From Methylobacterium bullatum (GTDB lineage Bacteria > Pseudomonadota > Alphaproteobacteria > Rhizobiales > Beijerinckiaceae): a stretch of DNA of 64,000 nt. How positions within the stretch are numbered: position 1 is the first letter of the stretch; every line of letters begins with the position of its first letter. The position numbers and the translations under genes are program-made. The DNA lies in assembly GCF_014845095.1 (NCBI RefSeq), contig NZ_NKUG01000144.1, forward strand, positions 1 to 64,000, read 5' to 3'. The notes under the pieces were generated by a model. That model did not search any database and was not told where the DNA came from. It saw only the letters and a program-made list of their open reading frames with translations. This document shows, in pieces, positions 17,327-25,421 of the stretch.

Positions 17327-18346
17327 ATGACGTTGACACGCCGCGCCCTCGTCGCATCCGGCCTCGCCGCCCCCGCTATCCTGTCGATGGGGCTGAAGGC
17401 CAAGGCGGCGACGACCCTGAAAATCTCGCACCAGTTCCCCGGCGGCACCATCGACGAGGGCGACTTCCGCGACCGCATGTGCCGCAAGTTCGCCGCTCTC
17501 CTGGCCGAGCGCTCGAAAGGCGCGCTGGAGGTGCAGGTCTATCCCGGCTCGTCGCTGATGAAGACGAACGCCCAGTTCGGCGCCATGCGCAAGGGCGCCC
17601 TCGATATGAGCCTCTACCCGTCGCCCTATGCGGGCGGCGAGGTGGCGGAGATGAATATCGGCCTGATGCCGGCGCTCGTGAGTTCCTACGAGCAGGCCGT
17701 CGCCTGGAAGGCGGCGCCGGTCGGCCGGAAGATCACCGAGATCCTCGATTCGAAGGGCATCCTCCTCGTCTCCTGGGTCTGGCAATCGGGCGGCGTCGCC
17801 AGCCGCGAGCGTCCCCTCTACGCTCCGGCGGACGCCAAGGGCCTCAAGGTCCGTGGCGGCTCGCGCGAGATGGACCTGATGATGAAGCAGGCGGGTGCTG
17901 CCACCCTGTCGATCCCGTCGAGCGAATCCTACGCCGCCATGCAGACCGGCGCCTGCGATGCGGTGATCACCTCGTCCACCAGCCTGATCTCGTTCCGCCT
18001 GGAGGAATTGTCGAAGTCCCTGACGTCCGGCCGCGAGCGCTCCTACTGGTTCATGCTCGAGCCGATCATGATGTCGAAGATCGCCTTCGAGCGCCTGCCC
18101 AAGGACCAGCAGGATCTCATCATGGCGATCGGCGCCGAACTCGAACCCTTCGGCCAGGCCGGCGCCAAGGCGGACGACACAAAGGTCGAGGAGATCTTCA
18201 CCAAGGCCGGAGCCAAGGTCCAGAACCTCGACGAGAAGACGCTGGGCCAGTGGCGCGACATCGCCCGTGAGACTGCCTGGAAGGACTTCGCGGGCAAGTC
18301 GGCCAGCTGCGCCGAGCTCCTCAAGCTGGCGGAGCAGGTGTCGTGA
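17327..18346 (+). CDS. dctP: TRAP transporter substrate-binding protein (DctP family)
   Basis: A 339-residue periplasmic solute receptor. The signal peptide has a twin-arginine-like start (TLTRRALVASG) and ends around GLKAKA. The mature part begins ATTLKISHQFPGGT, typical of DctP proteins, and contains the conserved region (GLKVRGGSREMDLMMKQAGA and PSSESYAAMQTGACDAV) including the Arg that binds the substrate carboxylate. ATG 17327 has a GGGAGAG site; the longer upstream frame is rejected because it would bury the signal peptide. Its stop overlaps the dctQ start. Substrates of this subfamily are organic acids, but the specific one is not evident. Confidence 0.94.
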   Translation: MTLTRRALVASGLAAPAILSMGLKAKAATTLKISHQFPGGTIDEGDFRDRMCRKFAALLAERSKGALEVQVYPGSSLMKTNAQFGAMRKGALDMSLYPSPYAGGEVAEMNIGLMPALVSSYEQAVAWKAAPVGRKITEILDSKGILLVSWVWQSGGVASRERPLYAPADAKGLKVRGGSREMDLMMKQAGAATLSIPSSESYAAMQTGACDAVITSSTSLISFRLEELSKSLTSGRERSYWFMLEPIMMSKIAFERLPKDQQDLIMAIGAELEPFGQAGAKADDTKVEEIFTKAGAKVQNLDEKTLGQWRDIARETAWKDFAGKSASCAELLKLAEQVS

Positions 18347-18987
18347 GCCACGCCTTCGACGCGGCCTCGGCCGCTTCAGAGACCGCCACGATGGCGCCCG
18401 AGCCCCGGATCCCCGGGATTCTCGGGCATCTCGACAGGGGCATGAAGGCCATCAACCGGGTGATCATGCTGCTCGGCGGCATCGCCCTGGTCTGCGCCTG
18501 CCTCGTGCTCAGCTACAGCGTGGTCGTGCGCTATGCTTTGCACGAGCCCACCGATTGGCAGGACGAGATGGCGGTGTTCCTCATCGTGGGGGCCACCTTC
18601 TTCTCCGCCGCCGCCGTGCAGGCCAAGCGCGGCCATGTGGCGATCGAGGCCCTGAGCGGCCTGCTCTCGCCCCGCGTGAACCGGGCCCGCCTGCTGATGG
18701 CCGACATCATCAGCATCGTGTTCGTCACCTTCTTCGCCTGGAAGAGCTGGACGCTGCTGCACGAGGCCTGGGTCGACGGGCAGGTCTCGCAATCCTCCTG
18801 GGGGCCGCCCCTGTGGATTCCCTACGCGCTCATGGCGATCGGCATGAGCTTCCTCGGCCTGCAATTCCTGCTGCAGATCGTCGAGGCGCTCACCTACGGC
18901 CCGCGCGCGGCGGGCTGGGCCAACCCGAAGGTCGGCCTCGGTGCCGATCTCAACAAGACTCCTCTGAAGACGGGCAACCACCCATGA
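18343..18987 (+). CDS. dctQ: TRAP transporter small permease subunit (DctQ family)
   Basis: A 214-residue membrane protein with four predicted helices. The first is at about 45-70 (LLGGIALVCACLVLSYSVVVRYAL), followed by the DctQ hallmark of a polar WQDEMAVFLIVGATFF helix, a third near IISIVFVTFFAW and a fourth at WIPYALMAIGMSFLGLQF. It pairs with DctM to form the sodium-driven transporter. The GTG start overlaps the dctP stop by four bases (GTGA), and its stop overlaps the dctM start (ATGA), so the three genes are translationally coupled. Confidence 0.93.
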   Translation: MSHAFDAASAASETATMAPEPRIPGILGHLDRGMKAINRVIMLLGGIALVCACLVLSYSVVVRYALHEPTDWQDEMAVFLIVGATFFSAAAVQAKRGHVAIEALSGLLSPRVNRARLLMADIISIVFVTFFAWKSWTLLHEAWVDGQVSQSSWGPPLWIPYALMAIGMSFLGLQFLLQIVEALTYGPRAAGWANPKVGLGADLNKTPLKTGNHP

Positions 18988-20336
18988 GCGTCGCGGCCAT
19001 CGGCTTCCTCTATGCGGGCGCGACGCTCAGCGCGATGCTCGCCGGTATCCCCATCGCCTTCGCCCTGGGCTTCGTCGCCCTGGCCTTCATGTTCTTCTTC
19101 ATGCCCGGCGCCTCCCTCGATACGGTGGCGCAGAACGTCTACGAGGAAATGGCCTCCATCACCCTGCTGTCGATCCCGCTCTTCATCCTGAAGGGCGCGG
19201 CCATCGGCCGGTCCAAGGCGGGTCAGGACCTCTACTCGGCCATGCATGCCTGGATGCACAAGATCCCGGGCGGCCTCGGCATCGCCAACGTCTTCGCCTG
19301 CGCGCTGTTCGCCGCCATGGCGGGGTCTTCGCCCGCCACCTGCTCGGCCATCGGCTCGGCGGGCATTCCGGAGATGAGGAAGCGCGGCTACTCGCCGGGC
19401 TTCGCCGCCGGCATCATCGCGGCGGGCGGAACCCTCGGTATCCTGCTGCCCCCCTCCATCACCATGATCCTTTACGCGGTCGCCGCCGAGCAGTCGCTGG
19501 GCCGCCTGTTCCTCGCCGGCATCGGGCCGGGCCTGCTGCTGGTCGGTCTGTTCGCCGCCTGGTCGGTCTACCGCTTCCGCTCGGAATACGCCGCCGCGAA
19601 GGACGCCTACGAGCGCCACGGCACCGCCTCGGCGATCCTGGCCGAGGACACCTACAGCATGCGCCAGCGCTTCTCGACGCTGCCGCGCGTGCTGCCCTTC
19701 GTGATCCTGCTCACCGGCGTGATGGTGGCACTCTATGGCGGCTACGCCACGCCCTCGGAGACGGCCGGCCTCGGCGGCCTCCTGGCCCTCGGCCTCATCG
19801 CGGTCATCTACGGCGTCTGGCGCCCGAAAGACGTGACCCCGATCCTCGCGGCGACCCTGCGGGAATCCACCATGCTGATGCTCATCATCGGCATGTCGCT
19901 GCTCTACGCCTACGTGATGAGCTACCTGCACATCTCCCAATCGGCGGCGGCCGCCATCGTGGCGATGCAGCTGTCGAAGTGGGTGCTGCTGGTGACGATC
20001 CTCGGCCTCGTGATCCTGCTCGGCTTCTTCCTGCCGCCGGTCTCGATCATCCTGATGACCGCGCCGATCATTCTGCCGCCGTTGAAGGCCGCCGGGTTCG
20101 ACCTCGTCTGGTTCGGCGTGGTGATGACCATCACGATGGAGATGGGGCTGATCCACCCGCCGGTGGGCCTCAACATCTTCGTCATCAAGAACATCGCCCC
20201 CGACATCCCGCTGAAGGACATCATCTGGGGCACGCTGCCCTTCGTGATCCTGATGGCCGTGGCGATCCTGATCCTCTGCCTCGTCCCCGGCATCGCCATG
20301 TGGCTGCCGAACTGGCTCCTGCCCTCGACGCGGTGA
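18984..20336 (+). CDS. dctM: TRAP transporter large permease subunit (DctM family)
   Basis: A 450-residue integral membrane protein with about 12 helices. Family landmarks include LLSIPLFILKGAAIGRS near the N-terminus, the helical hairpin region MAGSSPATCSAIGSAGIPEM, and the GTLGILLPPSITMILYAVAAEQS segment. A second inverted-repeat half contains FFLPPVSIILMTAPIILPP and MEMGLIHPPVGLNIFVIKN. It is the sodium-coupled transport subunit. The frame is open far upstream, but ATG 18984 overlaps the dctQ stop and gives the family length. The operon ends with a hairpin. Confidence 0.95.
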   Translation: MSVAAIGFLYAGATLSAMLAGIPIAFALGFVALAFMFFFMPGASLDTVAQNVYEEMASITLLSIPLFILKGAAIGRSKAGQDLYSAMHAWMHKIPGGLGIANVFACALFAAMAGSSPATCSAIGSAGIPEMRKRGYSPGFAAGIIAAGGTLGILLPPSITMILYAVAAEQSLGRLFLAGIGPGLLLVGLFAAWSVYRFRSEYAAAKDAYERHGTASAILAEDTYSMRQRFSTLPRVLPFVILLTGVMVALYGGYATPSETAGLGGLLALGLIAVIYGVWRPKDVTPILAATLRESTMLMLIIGMSLLYAYVMSYLHISQSAAAAIVAMQLSKWVLLVTILGLVILLGFFLPPVSIILMTAPIILPPLKAAGFDLVWFGVVMTITMEMGLIHPPVGLNIFVIKNIAPDIPLKDIIWGTLPFVILMAVAILILCLVPGIAMWLPNWLLPSTR

Positions 20337-20348
20337 CGGAGACAACCA

Positions 20349-20391
20349 CACGGCCCCCTTCTCCTGCCCATCCCAGGGGAAGGAGGCCGTG
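20349..20391. terminator. 18-bp hairpin between dctM and the convergent LOG-family gene
   Basis: Arms 20349-20366 and 20374-20391 pair over 18 positions with one mismatch and one G-U, around a 7-nt loop. It lies 12 bp beyond the dctM stop and 39 bp from the stop of the convergent gene. It is likely a bidirectional terminator. Confidence 0.75.
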
Positions 20392-20430
20392 CCGTACGCC
20401 AAGAGGTGAGGCGGCGAAACCGGCGTGCGG

Positions 20431-21027
20431 TCAGAACCGCTCGGCCACGAAAGCCTCTGCCTCCGGCGACGTCTCCGCTGATTGGCTCTGCAGCAGGCCG
20501 ATGACCTCGGCGGCGTCCTTGGCCACGAGGTAGTTCAGCTCCAGCCCCTCGCGGATGAAGCCCTGGTCGCGCATGTGGTCGAGGAGGGTCAGCAGCGGCG
20601 TCCAGAAATCGGCGATCGAGAGAAGCAGGATCGGCTTCTTGTGCTGGCCGAGCTGCGCCCAGGTGAGCTGCTCCACGAGTTCTTCCAGGGTCCCGATGCC
20701 ACCGGGCAAGGCCACGAAGGCGTCGGACCGCTCGAACATCAGCCGCTTGCGGGTATGCATGTCGCCGACGACGATGGTCTCCTGGATGGCGTCCAGCATC
20801 CGCTCGCGCGATTTCAGGAAGTCGGGGATGATGCCGGTGACATGGCCGCCGGCATCGAGCACCGCCTGAGCCACCGTGCCCATCAGCCCCACATTGCCGC
20901 CGCCATAGACGAGGCCGAGCCCGGCTTCCGCCAGGGAGCGGCCAAGCGCCGCCGCGGCCTCGGCGAAGGCCGGGTCGCCCCCGAAGCCCGAGCCGCAATA
21001 GACGCAGACGTTTTTCACCGGGGCCAT
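20431..21027 (-). CDS. LOG family / TIGR00730 Rossmann-fold protein (putative cytokinin riboside 5'-monophosphate phosphoribohydrolase)
   Basis: A 198-residue protein with the LOG motif PGGIGTLEELVEQLTW and upstream MHTRKRLMFERSDAFVALPGG. The N-terminus KNVCVYCGSGFGGDP is typical. LOG enzymes release free base from nucleoside 5'-monophosphates; in plants this activates cytokinins, and in bacteria many act as nucleotide hydrolases. ATG 21027 is preceded by GGGGGAGG at good spacing and starts at the conserved N-terminus, so the longer frame (to 21075) is not used. Cytokinin production is an attractive idea for a plant-associated methylobacterium, but it is not shown by this gene alone. Confidence 0.88.
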   Translation of the reverse strand: MAPVKNVCVYCGSGFGGDPAFAEAAAALGRSLAEAGLGLVYGGGNVGLMGTVAQAVLDAGGHVTGIIPDFLKSRERMLDAIQETIVVGDMHTRKRLMFERSDAFVALPGGIGTLEELVEQLTWAQLGQHKKPILLLSIADFWTPLLTLLDHMRDQGFIREGLELNYLVAKDAAEVIGLLQSQSAETSPEAEAFVAERF

Positions 21028-21242
21028 GCCGAGCCTCCCCCGATGAGGGGCAGGGAGGCGCCATCCAGGGGCCAAACTGCTGATTTCGTGAATGATCCCG
21101 CCTTTCGGGGGGAAGCGCGATTTGGTGTTGAGATCATGTCGGCTAGTATGTCGCCATCAATCGACGTTTTGTCGACAGCCAGAGTCGAAACCCGACGATG
21201 TTATCTGCCGCAAAGTCGAGGGATTTGAAGAGCGGGGGTGCC

Positions 21243-22853
21243 ATGACGGCGCAGTGGCGGCGAGGCCTGATTCTCGCGGGCGGTGGCCTGCTGGCCGGAT
21301 TCGCCCTGGTCGTCGTGCTGTTCGGCACCGGCGAGATGTTCAAGCTCGCGCAGGGCGACAAGCAGCCCGTCGCCGCGGCGACGTCGCCTCGGACGAAGGA
21401 GACCAGCACGCCCGAATCGCGGGCGGCGGAATCGCCCGCCGCTCCCGGCTCGCCGGTGACGCCTCCGGCGCGCCGCGATGAGGGGGCTTCGACGACGCCG
21501 GGAAAGTCGTCGGCGGGGGGCAGGGGCGCCACCGGGCAGACGGGCACCCCGCCGGCCGCGCAGGATCAGGCGCAGGCTCCGACCTTCGACATCATCCGCG
21601 TCGAGCCGACGGGCGAGACCGTGATCGCCGGTCGCGGAACCCCCAACACCACCGTCGAGATGCTGCGCGACAACCACCCGATTGCCCGTGCGCTCATCGA
21701 CCCGTCCGGCCAGTTTGCCATCGTCCCGCCTGCGCTCCCCGCCGGTAGCAGCGAGATCACCCTGAGTTCGATCGGGGCCGACGGCCAGGGTCGGCAGGCG
21801 CGGGAGACCGTCATGGTGGTGGTCTCCGCCGACCGTACCACCAAGCCCCTCATCGCCCTGACGTCCCCCGACAAACCCACCGTCGTCCTGTCGCAGCCGG
21901 ATCGTCCGGTGGATGCGGCCTCGGCCAAGGTGGCCGGCGGCGGTCCGAAGGGCGCCGGTGCGGACAAGTCCGGCAGCACGGCCAGGGCCCCGGGCGATCC
22001 AGCTCAAGCGAATGGCGCGGTTGCCGCCAAGCCTGAAGCGGCCGGTCCCGACTCGTCCGGCGCGCCGAAGCCGGATGCCGTGCCGGTGAAGGTCGTCAGT
22101 GTCGATGCGGAGGAGGGCGGACGCCTCTTCGTCACCGGGCAGGCGCCGGCCGGTGCCACCGTCCGCCTCTACATCAACGACGCCCAGATCGCGCCCGGCA
22201 GCGTCGGCGCCGACGGGCGGGTCTCGTTCACGATCGGGCGCGGGGTCGCCCCCGGCGATTACCGGATCCGTATCGATCAGGTGGATCCCGTCTCGGGCAA
22301 GGTGAAGAACCGGTCCGAAGTCGCCTTCTCCATGCCGCATGCGGCAAAGCCCGTGGTCGGTCCGCTACAGGACGCGCCGCCGAACGCGGCGCCGCCGACT
22401 CTCGCGGCCAAGCCTTCGCCGAGCGCCGCGCCGGCGGCGAGGCCGCATGCCAAATCCTCGCCGGTTCTTGCCTCGTCCCTCGGTCGCCCGATCCAGGGGG
22501 CACCCCAGGACGCCTCGCCGAGCGCGCCGGCCTCTGCCATGACGATGGGCCGGTCGCAGCCGAGCCCGACGACGGACGAAGCCGGCGCGAGAGCGGTGTC
22601 GGCCCTGGCGATCCAGCCCTCGTCCGCGCCTCAAAGCGTGTTCGTACCGGAGATCAACACCGCCCGGATCACCCGCGGCGACAGCCTCTGGGAGATCAGC
22701 CGGCGGGTCTACGGCAAGGGGACCCGATACACGGTGATCTTCGATGCCAACCAGCCGCAGATCCGCAACCCCGACCTGATCTATCCCGGCCAGATCTTCG
22801 TCGTCCCGTCCGAGAGTGCCTCCACGCTGCCGCAGGACAAGCGACGCAGCTGA
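21243..22853 (+). CDS. Membrane-anchored LysM protein with Ig-like/Big repeats
   Basis: A 536-residue protein. A single N-terminal TM helix (about residues 8-29, GLILAGGGLLAGFALVVVLF) is followed by long Pro/Ala/Ser/Lys-rich disordered segments. Two bacterial Ig-like modules are visible, one with RVEPTGETVIAGRGTPNTTVEM and one with GGRLFVTGQAPAGATVRLYIND. The C-terminal LysM domain (TRGDSLWEISRRVYGKGTRY to PGQIFVVP, about 480-528) should bind peptidoglycan, so the protein may span from inner membrane to cell wall. ATG 21243 follows a GGGGG site. Function is unknown; similar LysM proteins are common in rhizobia. The Atm1-like ABC gene follows after 122 bp. Confidence 0.85.
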   Translation: MTAQWRRGLILAGGGLLAGFALVVVLFGTGEMFKLAQGDKQPVAAATSPRTKETSTPESRAAESPAAPGSPVTPPARRDEGASTTPGKSSAGGRGATGQTGTPPAAQDQAQAPTFDIIRVEPTGETVIAGRGTPNTTVEMLRDNHPIARALIDPSGQFAIVPPALPAGSSEITLSSIGADGQGRQARETVMVVVSADRTTKPLIALTSPDKPTVVLSQPDRPVDAASAKVAGGGPKGAGADKSGSTARAPGDPAQANGAVAAKPEAAGPDSSGAPKPDAVPVKVVSVDAEEGGRLFVTGQAPAGATVRLYINDAQIAPGSVGADGRVSFTIGRGVAPGDYRIRIDQVDPVSGKVKNRSEVAFSMPHAAKPVVGPLQDAPPNAAPPTLAAKPSPSAAPAARPHAKSSPVLASSLGRPIQGAPQDASPSAPASAMTMGRSQPSPTTDEAGARAVSALAIQPSSAPQSVFVPEINTARITRGDSLWEISRRVYGKGTRYTVIFDANQPQIRNPDLIYPGQIFVVPSESASTLPQDKRRS

Positions 22854-22975
22854 GCCGCGACCGCGCATCCTGCATCCCGGCCCTGCGCCGCTGGGCGACT
22901 GTCTGGAACGGTTCGAGGGACTATATCGGGAGCTGAATTCGACCGCTCCCGGTCCCGCTGCCCGAGTTTGCCTGA

Positions 22976-24943
22976 ATGAGCACCGATCCCACCTCCGCGG
23001 CGGGCGGCGGCACGACGCCGCCCGAGCGCCCCGGCCTGTTCGCCACCTATCGGCGCCTGTGGCCCTATCTCTGGCCCCATACCCGGCCGGACCTGCAGCG
23101 GCGCGTCTTCCTCGCCTTCGGCCTCCTCCTCGTCGCCAAGTTCGTGACGATGCTGACGCCCTTCACCTTCAAATGGGCGACCGACGCCCTCGTGGCGGCG
23201 GTGGGGGACAAGGACGGTCTCGGCGCGACGCTCCCCACGGGCCTGTTCGCGGCACCGATGCTGATGATCGGGCTCTACGGCCTGTCGCGGGTGATCATGG
23301 CCGTGCTCACCCAGGTGCGCGACGGGCTCTTCGCCAAGGTGGCGATGCATGCGGTGCGCCGCCTCGCGCTCCAGACCTTCGAGCACATGCACCGGCTCTC
23401 CCTGCGCTTCCACCTGGAGCGCAAGACCGGCGGCCTCACCCGCGTGCTGGAGCGCGGGCGCGGCGGCATCGAGGAACTCTCTCGCCTGATGGTGCTGACG
23501 CTGGTCCCCACCATCGTCGAGTTCCTCCTCGTCATCGGCGTCCTCGCCTACGAATTCGACTGGCTCTATTCGTTCGTCGTCTTCGTCATGGTGTCGGCCT
23601 ACCTCGCCTTCACCTGGAAGGCGACGCAATGGCGGATCGAGATCCGCCGGCGGATGAACAACTCGGATACCGATGCCAACACCAAGGCCGTCGATTCACT
23701 GCTGAATTTCGAGACGGTGAAGTATTTCGGCGCCGAACTGCGCGAGGCCGAGCGCTACGACGGCTCCATGGCCAAATACGAGAAGGCCTCGACCCAGACC
23801 TACGTCTCGCTCGCCGTGCTCAATGCCGGCCAGGCCCTGATCTTCACCATCGGCATGACGGTGGTGATGTGGCTCGCCGCGCGGGACATCATGGTCGGCC
23901 GCACGACGCTCGGCGGGTTCGTCCTCGTCAACACGATGCTGGTGCAGCTCTCCATGCCGCTCAACTTCATGGGCATGATCTACCGGGAGATCAAACAGGC
24001 GCTCATCGACATCGACGACATGTTCCAGATCCTGCATCGCAACCCCGAGATCGCCGACAGGCCGGGCGCGAAACCCCTCGCCGTGTCGGACGGCGTGGTC
24101 CGGTTCGAAGATGTCCGCTTCGCCTACGACCCGGCACGGCCGATCCTGCGCGGCGTCAGCTTCGAAGTGCCGGCCGGGCGGACCATCGCCATCGTTGGCC
24201 CGTCGGGGGCCGGCAAATCGACCCTGTCGCGGCTTCTGTTCCGGTTCTACGAGCCGCAATCCGGCCGCATCCTCATCGACGGGCAGGACATCGCCGGGGT
24301 CGAACAGGGCAGCCTTCGGGCCGCCATCGGCATGGTCCCGCAGGACACCGTCCTGTTCAACGACACGATCGGTTACAACATCCGCTACGGCCAATGGGAC
24401 GCGAGCGACGAGGCGGTCCGCGAGGCCGCTCGTCTCGCCCAGATCGACCGCTTCGTCTCTTCCCTGCCGGAGGGCTACGACACGCCGGTGGGCGAGCGCG
24501 GGCTGAAGCTGTCGGGCGGCGAGAAACAGCGCGTCGCCATCGCCCGCACTATTCTTAAGGGGCCGCCGATCTTGGTCCTCGACGAGGCGACCTCGGCCCT
24601 CGATTCCTTTACCGAGCGCGAGATCCAGGACGCGCTCGACAAGGTGAGCCGTGGCCGCACCACCCTCGTCATCGCCCACCGCCTGTCGACGGTGGTCAAT
24701 GCGGACGAGATCATCGTCCTCGACCGGGGCGTGATCGTCGAGCGCGGCGACCATCAGAGCCTGCTCGATCTCGGCGGTGTCTATGCCTCCCTGTGGAGCC
24801 GTCAGCGCGAGGCCGACGAGGCCCGCGAGATTCTCAAGAGGGCGGAGGAGCGGCGGGCCGACGAGGAAGTGTCACTCTCCGATGTGCAGGCCAATCCTCA
24901 ACCGATGAGGCCTGTCGTTCCGGAGCCGATGCCCGCCGAATAG
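22976..24943 (+). CDS. ABC transporter, ATP-binding/permease half-transporter (Atm1/HMT1-like)
   Basis: A 655-residue half transporter with an N-terminal six-helix membrane domain (about residues 40-330) and a C-terminal nucleotide-binding domain. NBD motifs are GPSGAGKST (Walker A), LSGGEKQR (signature), ILVLDEATSALD (Walker B) and an H-loop in IAHRLST. The membrane part (FKWATDALV, NTKAVDSLLNFETVKYFGAE) closely matches the ABCB7/Atm1/HMT1 subfamily, which exports glutathione-linked metal or persulfide species. Two such subunits form the transporter. A negatively charged C-terminal tail follows the NBD. The start ATG 22976 is chosen over upstream frames. A 14-bp tandem direct repeat follows the stop. 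Confidence 0.93.
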   Translation: MSTDPTSAAGGGTTPPERPGLFATYRRLWPYLWPHTRPDLQRRVFLAFGLLLVAKFVTMLTPFTFKWATDALVAAVGDKDGLGATLPTGLFAAPMLMIGLYGLSRVIMAVLTQVRDGLFAKVAMHAVRRLALQTFEHMHRLSLRFHLERKTGGLTRVLERGRGGIEELSRLMVLTLVPTIVEFLLVIGVLAYEFDWLYSFVVFVMVSAYLAFTWKATQWRIEIRRRMNNSDTDANTKAVDSLLNFETVKYFGAELREAERYDGSMAKYEKASTQTYVSLAVLNAGQALIFTIGMTVVMWLAARDIMVGRTTLGGFVLVNTMLVQLSMPLNFMGMIYREIKQALIDIDDMFQILHRNPEIADRPGAKPLAVSDGVVRFEDVRFAYDPARPILRGVSFEVPAGRTIAIVGPSGAGKSTLSRLLFRFYEPQSGRILIDGQDIAGVEQGSLRAAIGMVPQDTVLFNDTIGYNIRYGQWDASDEAVREAARLAQIDRFVSSLPEGYDTPVGERGLKLSGGEKQRVAIARTILKGPPILVLDEATSALDSFTEREIQDALDKVSRGRTTLVIAHRLSTVVNADEIIVLDRGVIVERGDHQSLLDLGGVYASLWSRQREADEAREILKRAEERRADEEVSLSDVQANPQPMRPVVPEPMPAE

Positions 24944-24969
24944 GGCATCGGCAAGAGGGCATCGGCAAG
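24942..24969. repeat. 14-bp tandem direct repeat
   Basis: AGGGCATCGGCAAG occurs twice in immediate succession (24942-24955 and 24956-24969), the first copy overlapping the stop codon of the ABC gene. It is probably a small slippage duplication. Confidence 0.8.
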
Positions 24970-25107
24970 GGGACATGGCCATGCGCGATCATGGATGGTC
25001 GTATCCACGATGCGATGACTGTTCAGGAGGGGGCGCGGTAAGAAACTCTATTGACCAGTATTTCATGCCGGCTTGTGCCGCTCATTAACTACCTGAGCCG
25101 AATGGTC

Positions 25108-25135
25108 TTGACCGGCATGGGCACCGCGATATTTT
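25108..25135 (+). promoter_or_regulatory. Sigma-70-like promoter of the carrier-protein operon
   Basis: TTGACC (25108-25113) and TATTTT (25130-25135) are separated by 16 bp, inside an unusually A/T-rich stretch for this genome. The -10 element lies about 32 bp before the carrier protein ATG. This is the clearest -35/-10 pair I found in the window. Confidence 0.5.
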
Positions 25136-25155
25136 ACGAGAAATATTACGTAAAA
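25132..25155. promoter_or_regulatory. Inverted repeat (candidate operator) overlapping the -10 element
   Basis: TTTTACG (25132-25138) and CGTAAAA (25149-25155) form a perfect 7-bp inverted repeat with a 10-nt spacer, giving 17-bp centre spacing. It overlaps the -10 hexamer and the start of the leader, so a bound dimeric regulator would block transcription. No regulator gene is adjacent. Confidence 0.45.
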
Positions 25156-25166
25156 GGCGCGGCAAC

Positions 25167-25421
25167 ATGGTGCTTCCCGAAGATATCCGCGACACGCTCA
25201 AGAGCGTCGCGGCCCTGACCGAGGTGGTCGACAGTCTCGGAGAAGACGACAACCTGTTCGACAGAGGCCTGGACTCGTTCGGTTCGGTCCAGCTGATGCT
25301 CGCGCTCGAAGAACGCTACAACATCGAGTTCCCCGATAACCTCCTCAACCGGCGCTCCTTCTCCACCATCCGCATCATCGTCGAGACGGTGAGCAAGCTG
25401 ACCGTTTCGGCAGCCGCATGA
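25167..25421 (+). CDS. Small acyl/aminoacyl carrier protein
   Basis: An 84-residue four-helix carrier protein. The phosphopantetheine attachment site is Ser37 in RGLDSFGSVQLMLALEE. An acidic helix precedes it, and there is a typical helix III region (FPDNLLNRRSFSTIRIIVE). It is not the housekeeping acpP: sequence and context differ, and its gene is the first of a coupled operon. Its likely partner is the amino acid:carrier protein ligase encoded two genes downstream, since these ligases are known to be encoded beside a dedicated small carrier protein. An AAGG site lies 9 bases before the ATG. The stop overlaps the next gene start (ATGA). Confidence 0.93.
   Translation: MVLPEDIRDTLKSVAALTEVVDSLGEDDNLFDRGLDSFGSVQLMLALEERYNIEFPDNLLNRRSFSTIRIIVETVSKLTVSAAA

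Noticed and set aside
18894-20402. 502-codon minus-strand open frame over dctM
   Set aside because: Extremely His/Asp/Arg-rich antisense translation; DctM is certain.
24942-24969. Direct repeat as sign of a mobile element
   Set aside because: Only two 14-bp tandem copies, no transposase or inverted ends nearby; most likely slippage.
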